This document shows positions 1-11,405 of a DNA stretch of 64,000 bases, in pieces. How positions within the stretch are numbered: position 1 is the stretch's first letter; every line of letters starts with the position of its first letter. The DNA comes from Equus caballus (lineage: Eukaryota > Chordata > Mammalia > Perissodactyla > Equidae): contig NC_091695.1 in assembly GCF_041296265.1 (NCBI RefSeq), positions 18,149,001 to 18,213,000 on the forward strand, given 5' to 3'. Under the pieces are notes generated by a model, which saw only the letters and a program-made list of their open reading frames with translations, was not told where the DNA came from and made no database searches. The position numbers were made by a program, and so were the translations under genes.

Positions 1-285
1 TTGGTGGTCTCCTATGTGGTCATCTTGTGCTCTCTAAAGAACTATAGCTTGGAGGGGAGGCACAAAGCCCTCTCCACCTGTATCTCTCACATCATAGTAG
101 TAGTCTTATGTTTTGTGCCCTGCATGTTTGTGTATCTGCACCCAGTGATCACTCTGCCCATTGATAAAGCTGTGGCTGTCTTTTATACTATAGTGGCTCC
201 TATCTTAAATCCTTTAATCTACACTCTCAGAAATGCAGAGGTGAAAAATGCTATGAGGAAGCTCTGGTGGAAAAAAGTGACTTGA
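1..285 (+). CDS. Olfactory receptor, OR4C-like, C-terminal end (5' part outside window)
   Basis: The last 94 codons of a class II olfactory receptor, a seven-helix GPCR that detects odorants in olfactory cilia and signals through Golf. The frame is open from base 1 to TGA at 283-285. Visible are the end of TM5, the family signature KALSTC leading into TM6 (SHIIVVV), the extracellular loop 3 segment around [11 protein letters not shown], the TM7 signature [12 protein letters not shown], and a short basic tail ending KKVT. Wording of the tail and of TM6-TM7 resembles OR4C12/OR4C13. Nothing in this part is broken, but the state of the upstream two thirds is unknown, so gene and pseudogene are both possible. 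An AATAAA lies at 504-509 in the 3' flank and could serve as its polyadenylation signal. The 3' flank does not resemble that of the other OR4C copies here. Confidence 0.85.
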   Translation: MVVSYVVILCSLKNYSLEGRHKALSTCISHIIVVVLCFVPCMFVYLHPVITLPIDKAVAVFYTIVAPILNPLIYTLRNAEVKNAMRKLWWKKVT

Positions 286-805
286 GATAGTGATTAAGCA
301 GAGTCATTGAGTGTTATAGATGGAACTAATAGAGGTAATTTAATCCAAGCCTCTTGATCTGTAGATGAAGACATCAAATCTAACAAGAGATTGGATAATG
401 CATACAGATAGTCACTTCATCACAGAGCTAAATCTTGGACTGGAATCCAGGCTTACTGTCTCCCATCCTACACTTTTGTCATCCAACTTGCTGTTTCTTA
501 ACCAATAAATATTTATCTATTACCTGGAAATCTGAACTATCTTTATAAGCTAAAAGGTGTGAACCTAGAATATTGGATTGGTATTAAAATAATCTTAATA
601 TGTAACATTGAGATATCGATTATGACTGATAAATGAAAACAAGATGTTTAACAATATTCCTGTACTTTGAACTGTAACCTCAATACAATATAAATTCTTT
701 CTTTACATGAATTTTTTGTTCATTAAATCTTGGTTGTATAGTAAAAAGAGATACTGTTTGTCAAATGCCTATAAGGCTGACATTGCATCAGGCATTTTCT
801 ATATT
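286..805. other. OR 3' flank with a decayed MIR (minus strand)
   Basis: No gene is seen. About 330-495 reads as a degraded MIR SINE in reverse orientation: a 'gatgaagacatcaaat' stretch matches the reverse MIR pattern of a cleared-count motif, followed by 'tggaatccaggcttactgtct' like text. The rest is AT-rich unique-looking sequence. The MIR call is by eye and weak. Confidence 0.4.
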
Positions 806-2165
806 GTGTCAGTCAGGGTCCAGTCAGGAGACAGACCACCTAGTAATTGGAATAGGGTAAGTTTACATACAGTTATTAATTATATCAAGGCATCAACTAC
901 AAAGGCGTGATGAGTACTCTAAAGAATGCCCTGAGAAATGCAAATCAAAACTACACCAAGATATCACCTTACACCTGTTAGAATGACAAAAATATCTGAA
1001 ACTAATAGTAACAAATGTTGGAGAGGTTGTGGAGAAAAAGGAACCCTCATACACTGCTGGTGGGAATGCAAACTGGTGCAGCCACTATGTAAAACAGTAT
1101 GGAGATTCCTCAAAAAATTAAAAATAGAACTACCATATGACCCAGCTATCCCACTACTGGGTATCTATCCAAATAACCTGAAATCAGCAATTCCAAAAGT
1201 CCCATACACCCTAATGTTCATTGCAGCATTATCTACAATAGCCAAGGCATGGAAGCAACCTAAGTGCCCATCAACAGATGATTGGATAAAGAAGATGTGG
1301 TATATGTATACAATGGAATACTACTCAGCCATAAAAAACAACAAAATTGTCCCATTTGCAGCAACATGGATGGACCTTGAGGGAATTATGTTAAGTGAAA
1401 TAAGCCAGATAGAGAAGGACAATCTCTGTATGACTCCACTCATATTAGGAATTTAAAAGTGAAGACAAAGAGAACAGGTTAGTGGTGACCAGGGGAAAGG
1501 TGGGGTGGGGGGTGGGCACAAAGGGTGAAGGGGTGCACCTACAACACGACTGACAAATAATAATGTACAACTTAAATTTCACAAGATTTTAACTTATCAG
1601 TAACTCAATAAAAATTAAAAAGTCAAAAAAATAAATAAAAAGAATGCCCTGAGACTGAGAAATGGATATCCAAGGAAGGATCCCATTTAGAAGGTGGAAC
1701 TCCTCCCCAAGGCTGGGATTCCAATCTTTTGGAGAAGGTCTACTTGTTACCCATTGAATAGTAGAGAATTTCATTGGGGTATCATGGGCCAGAACTAGTT
1801 CCTGGTAGCTGGACAGAAGCTGGCAGGCATGAAAGGGACTGGCCAGCTGGGAGCATCCTGCTGTCATGCTGCTGGGCCAAGCTGATGATAAAGGAACTGT
1901 GGTTTGGACAGGCAAGCAGGAAACCAACCTCTAGGGTGCAGGTGGACCAAGGCTTGCAGGGAAAACTCTAGTACAGTACAGCTCAGCTGTGTTGGGAACC
2001 TGATCTCTGGGGTGTCTGTAGATTCACTGGAATCTGACTGCAGATGTGCTACTGAAACTCAATGGGAAACTGTCCAGAAGGTATTATTGTCAGTGCCACT
2101 GGATGTCTCTCCTGTTCCCTGTCCCCTCAAAAAAAGGAAACACATGCTTTTAGAAGCTACATCAT
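806..2165 (+). mobile_element. Candidate old ERVL-type LTR, split by a later L1
   Basis: The segment starting tgtcagtcagggtcc at about 805 resembles the opening of ERVL-class LTRs such as LTR16/LTR33. Its continuation resumes at 1655 after the L1 insertion at 937-1638. The net length without the L1 is about 640 bp. The right boundary near 2165 is a guess. Family and class are uncertain. It is an old, non-coding fossil. Confidence 0.3.
921..1654 (+). mobile_element. 5'-truncated L1 LINE with perfect 16-bp target-site duplication
   Basis: A 3' L1 fragment at 937-1638 flanked by identical 16-bp copies, aaagaatgccctgaga, at 921-936 and 1639-1654. It keeps 172 open codons of ORF2's C terminus (938-1456), including the CCHC-type knuckle (C-x3-C-x7-H-x4-C, in CWRGCGEKG...HCWWEC) and the ...[14 protein letters not shown] block. 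A G-rich 3' UTR and an A-rich tail with AATAAA-like text follow. Where the 19049-24981 L1 has a TGA stop (CATATGAGG), this copy has TTA, so its frame runs three codons further. The exact duplication and long open frame point to a fairly recent insertion by target-primed reverse transcription. It split an older repeat. Confidence 0.92.
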
Positions 2166-2224
2166 GAGCAAGATGAAAAGAGAAGCAAATTCAAAAAATC
2201 ATTTGTAAGACTACTGTAAATAAG

Positions 2225-3815
2225 TTTTTTAAAAAATGTTTTCTTCTAGTTGTTTTTTGGTTTCAGGTCTTACATTTAAGTATTTAATCTATTTTTGAAT
2301 TGATGTTTGTATGTGGTGTAAGATAAGAGTCCAATTTCATTCTCTGTATGTCAATATCCAGTTTCCACAATATCATTTATTGAAAAGACTATTCATTTCT
2401 CATTAAGTAGTCCTAGCATCCTTGTCAAATATTAATTCACTGTATTTATTTCTGGGTTCTCAGTTCTGTTTCACTGATCTAGGTGTCTGTTTTTATGCCA
2501 GTACCATACTGTTTTGATTACTATAGCTTTGAAACATAGTTTGAAATCAGGAAATGGAAGTGTGATGCCTTCAGCTTTGTTCTCCTTTCTCAGGATTGGT
2601 TTGGTTAGTCAGTTCTTTCATGATTTCACACATATTTTAGGATTATTTCTTCCATTTCTCTGAAAAATGTCATTGGAATTTTGATAAGGATTTCATTGAA
2701 TCTATGGATAGCTTTGGGTAGTCTGGGCATTTTAACAATATTAAGTCTTCCAATCCATGAACATGGGGTATCTTTCCATTTATTTGTGTCTTTTTCAATT
2801 TCTTTAATCAATGTCTTATAGATTTCAGTGTAGAAATCTTTCACTTCCTTGGTTAAATTTATTCCTAAATATTTAATTCTTTTTTGATGCTATTGTAAAT
2901 GGGATTATTTTCTTTATTTCTTTTTCATACAGTTTATTGTTGGTGTGAAGAAATACAAGTAATTTTTATTTGTTGATTTTTGTATCCTCTATCTTTACTG
3001 AATTTGTTTATTAGTTCTAACATTTTTCTTAGTAGAGTTTTTAGGGTGTTCTACATATATGGTTACGTTATCTGAAAGTAGCTAATTTTAGCTCTTTCTT
3101 TCCAATTTAGATACCTTTATTTCTTGTTCTTGTCTCTTCTTGCTAGTACTTCTAGTTCTATGTTGAATAGAAGTAGTGAGAGTGGGCTTCCTCATCTTGT
3201 ATCCCATCTTAGAGGAAAAGCTGTCTATTTTTCCCAATTGATTATCATGTTATCTGTGGGCTTTTCATAATGGTCTTTATTGTGTTGGGGAATTTCCTTT
3301 TTTTGTGAGGAAGATTCACCCTGAGTTAACATACATTGCCAATCCTCCTCCTTTATTTTGTTTAAGGAAGATTGCCCCTGAGCTAACATCTGTGCCAATA
3401 TCCTTCTACTTGTTATGTGTGATGTCTGCACAGCATGGCTGATGAATGCAGTTGGTTTACACCCAGGATCTGAACCTGAGATTTGAACCCATGAACACTC
3501 AACCACCGAAGTGGAGAGTGCAGAACTTTAACCATGTAGCCATGGGCCCAGCCCCAGAAATTTCCTTTGAAATCTATTTTGCTGAAAGTTTTTAGCATGA
3601 AATGGTGTGGGACTTCATCAAATGTTTTTTCTATGTCTACTAAGATGATCATGTGATTTTTATCTTTCATTCTGTTAAAGTAGTATATCACATTGATTTG
3701 CATATTTTAACCAATCTTGTATCCCAGAGATTAATCCCAGTTGGCTTTGGTGTATAACCTTTTGGATGTGTTGAATTCAGATTGCTAGTATTTTATTAAG
3801 ATATATTTCCTATTC
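2225..3815 (-). mobile_element. L1 ORF2 fragment, both ends missing, split by an ERE SINE
   Basis: Reverse-strand L1 ORF2 text runs from the region after the reverse transcriptase (left) back into the reverse transcriptase (right). Recognisable reverse-strand pieces include 'ctgtttttatgccagtaccatactg' type wording near 2490 and the segment coding [17 protein letters not shown] near 2770. The L1 3' UTR and poly(A) are absent at the left end and the 5' half is absent at the right. This is therefore an old fragment, not a simple 5'-truncated insertion. An ERE at 3301-3558 interrupts it. Confidence 0.85.
3301..3558 (-). mobile_element. ERE SINE (tRNA-derived, equid type)
   Basis: Reverse-oriented ERE: the reverse complement of the head is at the right (gggcccagcccc near 3545-3555), and the inner 'ctgagctaacatctgtgcc' block and T-rich tail are at the left. 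Short duplicates aatttccttt at 3291-3300 and 3559-3568 flank it. The tail region carries the ERE double 'aggaagattgcccctgag' block. It sits inside L1 ORF2 sequence. It is moderately diverged from the cleaner copy at 15324. Confidence 0.9.
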
Positions 3816-4357
3816 ATAATGTTCAACCAATAAAATTTCTGAGTCCTTGCATGTCTGAAAATATATTTTATTCTCATATTTGAATTCTATATTGCACGAT
3901 ATAGAATTAAAAATTACAATTGTTTTCCCTTGAAAGAATTAAAAACATTTTTCCATTAACTCCAAGTTTCCGTTTTGGGGACAAAAAGTCTGATGCCAGG
4001 CTGATTTTTATTTCCTTCGTAGCCTATTTTTATTTTATAGATTTACTATCCTACTGAATCCCTAAAAATATACAAATTGATGTTTAGAGTTCTGTTTTGG
4101 GATCTTTTTTGTTTTTTTTTACTAAAAACATCAAAATGGTTATGGATCTTTTGAGAGATCACTGATGAGTACTCATGGTTGACAAAACTCACACTGTCCC
4201 TTGGTGATGTCTAATAATTTTATGTCTGTAATTCCCATCTATATGCTCAAGGCTTCTACATTTCTCTGACCTACATCTTTCTCAGGATCAGAAAAGTATA
4301 TTCAATTGTATATAGCTACTTGAATCTCATTCAGCACATTAAAAAATACATTTATCA
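3816..4357 (-). mobile_element. Decayed L1/HAL1-type ORF1 sequence and unassigned flank
   Basis: 3820-4110 follows, in reverse orientation, the old L1/HAL1 ORF1 pattern around 'tgtctgaaaatatattttatt', but it is heavily diverged. 4111-4357 is AT-rich with no recognisable gene or repeat. Assignment is by recalled consensus and weak. Confidence 0.35.
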
Positions 4358-4599
4358 AGTGATGTCAGCAACATGGCAGAGTGAGTGGTTCCCTTTGTCT
4401 CTCCCCCTTTGAACTACAATTAAAGGGACTTTCATTGATCAACAAAGGATACTCACACAGCATCTCAGGATGCCTGAGAGACGGGTGCTGCTATAAATTG
4501 AAAGGAGGATGAACTACTTGCAGAGAGGAGGGGCTATAGGTGAGAACTATCCAGCCTCCAATCAGTCAAGTACCTGCGAGCAAGTGCTTTCCCAGCTGA

Positions 4600-5715
4600 A
4601 GCACTCACCCTAGCACCCCATGGCCGTGAGGGTGGATATCTGCCTCAGCACAACTATGGAAACAGGTGACTGCAGCCCTGAGCCCCTGTACTTCCTCTTT
4701 GGTCCAGTGGGAAAATCCACAGTCCCACTGCAGACCAAGGGCCTGATTGGCCCTAGTGGAGGGGCCCAACCCACTAAGCACAAAGGCTGATGTGACTTAG
4801 GAGCAGATACAACATGGCTGTGAGTCTGGGTGAACAAACCCCTGGCTGCCTTAAATACCCATAGATCTGCTGCAGCCCAAAAGGGGTAAGTGAGACCCAG
4901 TGGGGCCATAGGAGCAGGGGGTGACAACACTGAGCCCCAATGTGATTTCTCCTTGGTCCAGTGGGAAAATCCATGGTCCCACCACTGACTAAGACAGTGA
5001 CTCAGCTCAGCCCTAGTGGAGAGGCCTGCCCACCAAGCACAAAGGCTGGTGTGACATAGGAGCAGAGTCTAGGAAAACAAACCCCCAGCTGCATTAAACA
5101 GCATACCTCTGCTGTGGCCCTGAAAGGGCAAGTGAGACACAACAGGGTCATGGGAGTGCATGGTGGCAACCTTTAGCCATAGCATATAGCTGCCAGGTTC
5201 AATGGGAAAGTCCAAACTCTTGCTGCAGCCCCAGGGAGTGTCTTTGATTTTGTTCCATTTGGGAGGCCCCGCCCACAAAGCTCAAAGGCTAGTGTGACCT
5301 AGGAACAGACAGTGGCATATCTGCAGCCCAGGTGAAAGTGCCATCACCTACTTCAAACATCCACAGTATCACAGCAGCCCCAAAGGGGCAGTATGACTGG
5401 AGAGACTGTGGGAGCAAGTGATAGCAGCCATGAGCCCCTGTGTGATCCTCTCTAGACCAGTAGGTGAGTTCACAATCCCACCACAGACCCAGAGAGTAGC
5501 ACAGGATCAGACACAGTGGGGAGGCCCAAACCACCAAGCACAACAGCTGATACAACCTAGAAACAGATGGCAATGGAGCTGTGAATCTGGGAAAACAAGC
5601 TCCCAGCTGCGTTGAAAGTGCATAACACTGGTGCAGTCCCTAGTGGGGGAGCTTGCCTAGACAGGTCTGTGGGAGCAGGCAGAAGCAACCTGGAACTCCC
5701 ATCGGATTGTTCCCA
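4600..5715 (+). repeat. Tandem ~250-bp monomers in an L1 5' UTR
   Basis: A recurring block (gagcccc..., then ggtccagtgggaaaatcca, then cagacc/ccctagtgg, gaggccc...ccaccaagcacaaaggct, tgtgacctaggagcaga, a lysine-tract-like gaaaacaaaccccc, ctgcagcccnaaaggggcaagtgag, gggagcag) starts at about 4680, 4932, 5174, 5432 and 5693. Spacings are 252, 242, 258 and 261 bp, so there are about four complete units plus partial ends. It lies upstream of ORF1 in a complete L1. By analogy with rodent L1 monomers it would have been the promoter. The minus-strand frames across it are by-products of its GC content. Confidence 0.85.
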
Positions 5716-6079
5716 CAGTTGGTGGGAGACACTACAGTGCCACTGTGATCAGAAGGAGTGGCCTAGGCTTGGGCAGGAACAGTAGATGGGGATCATGGTG
5801 GGAGCAGACTATACAGCTCCTGCAACCTCCCCTTAGTGGCAGCAAGTGGAAGCAGTAACTAAATGCCATCTCTATGTGGAAGCACAAATCCTCACCATAA
5901 CACAGTATGAAAAATATATTAAATCTTCATAAGAGAATGAAAATTATAAATACCCAGAAATCAATCCTGAAGACATAGACATCTATAACCTACATGAAAA
6001 GGAATTGAAAATAGCTATCTTTAAAAAACCCAATGAGTTAAAATAGAATACAGATAAACAACTCAACTAGTGCAGGAGC

Positions 6080-6720
6080 CATGTCACAAAAAAGCTTGAA
6101 ACTATGAAGAACCAATCATAAATGTTGGAGATGAAAAACACAATGGTTTAGATAAAAATCTGTACTCTTTGAACATAGAATTGATATTGTGGAGGACAGA
6201 ATTAGCAGTCTGGAGGACAAGAATATAGAAATGCTTCAGATAGAGGAGGAGAGAGAACTAAGACTAAAAAGAAGTACCAACTCAAATAGAAAATACAACA
6301 TAAGGATTATAGGTATCACAAAGAGGGATTAGAAGGAGAATGGAGCAGAAAGCTTGTTCAAAGAAATACCAGCTGAGATCTTCCCAAACCTGGGGAGAGA
6401 TCTGGAAATCCATGTGAAAGAAGCCAATAGAGCTCCTAAATTTATCAATGTAAAAAGAACAACTCTAAAGCATATAGTGGTAATGCTGGCAAAAGTGATT
6501 CAAAAAGAAAAAATATTAAGGACATCAAAGCAGAAGAAAATAACTTACAAAGGAACACGTATCAGGCTGTCAGCAGATTTCCCAGCAGAACACTGCCAGG
6601 CTAGGAGACAGAGGAATGATATATTCAAAATTCTTAAAGACAAAACTTTCAGCCAAGAATACTCTATCCAGTGAAAATATCCTTCAAATGTGAAAGAACT
6701 GAAAACTTTCCCAGATAAAA
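6080..6720 (+). pseudogene. L1 ORF1 (RNA-binding chaperone) relic
   Basis: Remains of ORF1p, the trimeric RNA-binding protein that coats L1 RNA. The longest open part (6354-6674, 106 codons) covers the end of the RRM domain (EIFPNLGRDLE, then APKFINVKRTT) and the C-terminal domain (ITYKGTRIRLSADF, FKILKDK). The coiled-coil region upstream is broken by stops. The frame is cut shortly before the usual C terminus. It belongs to the L1 at 4358-11245. Confidence 0.85.
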
Positions 6721-7266
6721 AAAGTTACGGGAGTTCATCACCGCAAGAACTCCCCCTATAAGAAGTCTTCAGGAAGACCCTCATACTTAAAAAAAAAAAA
6801 AAAGAAAGAAAGGAGAGGAGTTATAAAACCTGAACAAGGAGATTAGTAGATAGACAAAATCAGAAAATTGGAGCTCTCCATCAGAACAAGTTAGCAAATG
6901 CTTAATTACAACATTAAAGGGAAAGGGAAATGGGAAGAAAACACCAAGGATAAATATAATCTTTTCATTGTACCCACAGACTCACAGCACAAGATGAAAT
7001 AAGATGTGACAATAACAACATAGAAAGGGAAGAGGAAAGGTACGGAACAGGGTTAATCTAAGGAAATGAGACTATCACAAGATGGTCTATGTCATGTATG
7101 AGACTTTTTACACAAACCACATGGTAACCACCAAAATAATTAGAACAGAGGAACAAATTATAAATAAGGAGAACACTAAGAAAACCAGTGTAGAAAATTA
7201 CCTAACTTAATTGGTAGTCCAAAATACATAGGATGAGAAAAAAAGGAAATGCAGTAGAACCAGAAA

Positions 7267-10200
7267 ATGAGCAATAAAATGGCAGCCTTAGGCCCTCACA
7301 TATCAATAATCACTTTAAATGCAAAAGGATTGAATTCTCTGATCAAAAGACACAAAGTGGTAGGATGCATTAAAAAGCAGGACCCAACAATATCCTCCAT
7401 CCAGGAAACGCATTTCAGTCCCCAGGATAAACAGACTCAGAATGAAAAGATGGAGGACGATGCTCCAAGCTAATGGCAAATGAAAGAAAGCAGGTATTGC
7501 CATACTTACATCAAACAAAGCAGAATTCAAGATAAAACAGGTAAAGAGAGACAAAGATGGGCAGTAAACAGTGATAAAACAGACACCCCACCAAGGAGAC
7601 ATAACACTTGCAAACATGTGTGCACCCAACACAGGAGCACCAATGTACATAAAGCAACTATGAACAAACCTAAAAGGAGATATTAACAACAATACAATAA
7701 TAGTAGGGAACCTCAACACCCCACGTACGCCATGGATAGATCATCCAGACAGAAAGTCAACAAGAAAATTGTAGATTTAAATGAAAAACCAGACCAGATG
7801 AACTTAAATATTATATATAGACAGATCACTTCATCCAAAGACATAATGTTATACATTCTTGTCAGGTGTGCATGGAACATTCTCAAGGATAGAGCATATG
7901 TTGAGAAAGAAAGCAAGCCTCTTAAATTTAAAAGGATTGAAATAATATCAAGCATCTTTTCAGACCATAAAGCTATGAAACTAGAAATCAATTACTTGAA
8001 AAATCTGGGAAAGGGAAAAGATGTGGAGATTAAACAACATGCCCCTGAACGACCAATGGATCATTGAAGAAATCAAATATTATTTGGAGACAAATGAAAA
8101 TGAAAACACACCATACCGACTCGTTTGGGAGGCAGTAAAAACACACTTAAGAGGGAAATTCATTGCTATACAGGCTCACCTCAACAAACAAGAAAAATCT
8201 GCAATAAGCGATCTCAAACTACACCTAACAGAATTAGAAAAAGAAGAACAAACAAGGCCCAAAGTCAGTGGAAGGAGGGAAATAATAAAAATTAGAGCCG
8301 AAATAAGTGAAATTGACAAAAAAAAAAAGACATTAGAAAGGATCAATGAAACAAAGAGCTAGTTCTTCAAGAAAATAAACAAAATTCGCAAACCCTTAGC
8401 CAGGCTCACTAAGAAAAAAAGAGAGAAGTCTCAAATAAATAAAATTAGAAATGAAAGAGAAGAAATTACAACAGGCACTGCAGAAATGTAAAATATTATG
8501 AAAAATTATGTGCCAACAAATTGAACAGCCTAGAAGAATAAATTCTTAAACTCTTACAACCTCCCAAAACTGAATCAGCAAGAAATAGAAAATATGAATA
8601 GACCAATCACAAGTAAAGAGATTGAAACAGAAATCAAAAACCTCTCCCAAAATAAAAGTCCAGAACCAGAGAGATTCTCTGGAGAACTCTACCAAGCACT
8701 CAATGAAGATTCTATACCTATCCTTCTAAAACTATTCCAGAGAATTGAAGATGATGGAACACTTCCTATCAATTCTATGAAGCCAACATTATCTTGATAC
8801 CAAAGCCAAAGACAACACAAAGAAGGAAAGTTACAGGCCAATATTGATGATGAACATAGATGCAAAAATCTTCAACAAAATATTGGCAAACTGAATCTGG
8901 CAATATATTAAAAAGATCATACACCAGGATCAAGTGGGATTAATAACACTGACACAGGGATGGTTCAACATCCACAAGTCAAACAATATGATACACCACA
9001 TTAACAAAATGAGGGGAAAAAAAACAGGCAATCGTCTCAATAGATGCAGAGAAAGCATTTGACAAGATCTAACATCCATTTATGATAAAAAGTGCTCAAT
9101 GAAATGAATATAGAAGAAAGTACCTCAACATAATAAAAGTCATATATGACAAACCCACAGCTAACATCATACTCAATGGGGATAAATTGAAAACCATCCC
9201 TCTGAGATCAGGAACAAGACAAGTGTGCCCACTCTCACCACTCTTATTCAACATAGTGCTAGAGGTCTTGACCAGGTCAATTAGGCAAGAAAAAGAAATA
9301 TGAGGCATCCAAATAGGCAATGAAGAAGTGAAACTTTCTGTTTTCAGACAACTTGATTTTATATGTGGAAAACCCTAAAGATTACTTCGGAAATCTATAA
9401 ATAAACAATGATTACAGCAAACTTTCAGGGTACAAAATCAACTTACATAAATGTGTTGCATTTCTATGTTTTAAAACTAACAGAAAGAAGACACAATCCC
9501 ATTCATAATTGCAATAAAAAGAAAAGAAATCTTGGAATAAATTTAACCAAGGAAGTGAAAGACCTATCCAATGGAAACTATAAGACATTACTGAAGAAAA
9601 TTGATGAGACATAAAGAAATGGAAATACATTCCAGGCACATGGATTGGAAGAATAAACATAGTTAAAATGTCCATAATACCTAAAGCAAACTACAGATTC
9701 AATTCAATCCCAATCAGAGTCCGAAAGACATTCTTCACAGAAATAGAACAGAGAATCTTAATATTCACATGGGACAACAAAAGACCCCAATTGCTAAAGC
9801 AATCCTGAGGAAAAAAAAAATACAAAGCTGGAGGCATCACAATCCCTGACTCCCAAATATACTAGGAAGCTATAGTAATCAAAACAGCATGTCACTGTTA
9901 CAAAAACAGACACATAGATCAATGGAACAGAATTGAAAGTCCAGAAATAAAACCTCCCATCTACGGACAGCTAATCTTCAACAAATGAGCTAAGAACATA
10001 CAATGGAGAAAGGAAAGTCTCTTCAATAAATGACATTGGGAAAAGTGGACAGTCACATGTATAAGAATGAAAGTAGACTATTATCTTATGCCATACACAA
10101 AAATAAACTCACAATGGATCAAAGACTTGAAAGTAAGACCTGAAACTATAAAACTTCTAGAAGAAAATATAGGCAGGTCACTTGTTGACATCAGTCTTAA

Positions 10201-11060
10201 AAGAATGTTTTCAATACCCTGTCTACTCAGACAAGAGAAACAGAAGAAAAAATAATCAAGTGGGACCTCATTAGACTAAAGAGCTTCTACAAGACAAGGG
10301 AAACCAGCATCAAAACAAAAAGACAACCCACCAACTGGGAGAAAATATTTGCAAATCATAAATCCAACAAGGGGTTAAGCTCCATAATATATAAAGAACT
10401 TACAGAACTGAACAACAAATAATCAAAGAACCCAATAAAAAATGGCCAGAGGATATGAACAGACATTTCTCCAAAGAAGATATACAGATGGACAATAGGC
10501 ACATGAAAAGATACTCAATATCACTAATCATCATGGAAACACAAGTCAAAACTACAGTAAGATATCACTTTACACCTGTTAGAACGGCTATCAAAACCAA
10601 GACAAAAAATAATAATTTTGGAGAGGATGTGGAGAAAAGGGAGCCCTTACACTGCTGGTTGGAATGCAAACTGGTGCAGCCACAATGGAAAACAGTATGG
10701 AGATTTCCCAAAAACTAAAAATAGAAATACCATATGACCCAGCTACCCCAGTACTGGGTATCTATCCAAAGAAATTGAAATCAAAAAGTCAAAGAGACTT
10801 ATGCACCCCTATATTCATTGTAACATTATTTACAATAGCCAAGACATGGAAGCAACCCAAGTGCCCATTGACTGATGATTGGATAAAGAATATATGATAC
10901 AAACACACACACACACACACACACACAATGGAATACTATTCGGCCATAAAAAAGAAAAAAAATTGTCAGATTCACAGCAACACGGTTGTACCTTGAGGGT
11001 ATTGTGTTAAGAGAAATAATCAAGGCAGAGAAATACAAACACTGTAAGATTTTACTCATA
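7267..11060 (+). pseudogene. L1 ORF2 (endonuclease/reverse transcriptase) relic
   Basis: ORF2 begins at the ATG at 7267 (MSNKMAALGPH, then ITLNAKGLNS, typical of an L1 endonuclease start). The endonuclease glutamate box QETH is visible. After that the protein is in short frames: 7732-8067 endonuclease end, 8021-8362 linker, 8594-8797 start of the reverse transcriptase, 9408-9614, 10067-10255 post-RT, and 10455-10897 knuckle and C terminus. Multiple stops and frameshifts make it non-functional. The FADD box near 9340 is mutated. A (CA)n run at 10903-10927 replaces the usual short AT-rich spacer near the C terminus. Confidence 0.85.
10903..10927 (+). repeat. (AC)n microsatellite inside L1
   Basis: About 12 AC units in the L1 ORF2 3' region. 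The 19049 copy carries an (AT)n run at the equivalent spot (24642-24656), so this site in the family tends to grow dinucleotide repeats. Confidence 0.95.
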
Positions 11061-11276
11061 TGTGGAAGATAAACCAACACATGGACAAAGAGAAGTATTT
11101 AGTGGTTACTAGGGGGCAGGTAGATGGAGGGTGGGCACAAAGAGTGAGGGGCAACACCTATATGGTGACTGACAAATAATAATGTACAAATAAAATTTGA
11201 CAATGTTGTTAATTACCATAACCTCAATAGAAAATTTAAGAAACGTCTTTCTTAGATAATTGTTATATGTCCACTT

Positions 11277-11405
11277 TTCTCCTTTTTCCTCTTCTTTTTT
11301 CTTTTTCTTTCTTTATTTCAACTTTTCTCCTCCCCTTCCTTTCTCTTCTCCTTTCCTTTCTTCCACTTTTCCTCTCCTCTCTCTCTTTCTCTCTCCACAT
11401 CCCTG
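11277..11405 (+). repeat. Pyrimidine-rich low-complexity tract
   Basis: About 130 bases almost wholly C and T, such as tcctcttcttttttctttttc and ctcctctctctctttctctctcc, just 3' of the L1 at 4358-11245. Both strands have open frames here only because of composition. Confidence 0.85.

Larger units (their letters stand above)
4358..11245 (+). mobile_element. Near full-length L1 LINE (about 6.9 kb), coding capacity lost
   Basis: All L1 parts are present in order. The 5' end has a YY1-like caacatggca at 4369-4378 within about 20 bases of the start. A long 5' UTR with tandem monomers follows (about 4600-5715), then ORF1 relics (about 6080-6720), an inter-ORF spacer, ORF2 relics from 7267 to about 11060, and a short 3' UTR ending near 11245. 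Many stops and frameshifts break both ORFs. In the reverse transcriptase the FADD catalytic box is changed: near 9340 it reads F-x-D-N. No clear target-site duplication was found, which fits age. The 3' UTR wording (tgactgacaaataataatgtac) matches the family of the 937 and 19049 copies. Confidence 0.9.

Noticed and set aside
1774-2167. Two forward frames of 65 and 87 codons
   Set aside because: They lie in a probable LTR; no family features and no continuity.
4610-5573. Several minus-strand frames with recurring P/W/G-rich text
   Set aside because: They repeat because the DNA below is a tandem L1 monomer array; not a repeat protein.
7315-7719. 134-codon minus-strand frame
   Set aside because: It is the antisense of the L1 endonuclease region; no independent protein features.
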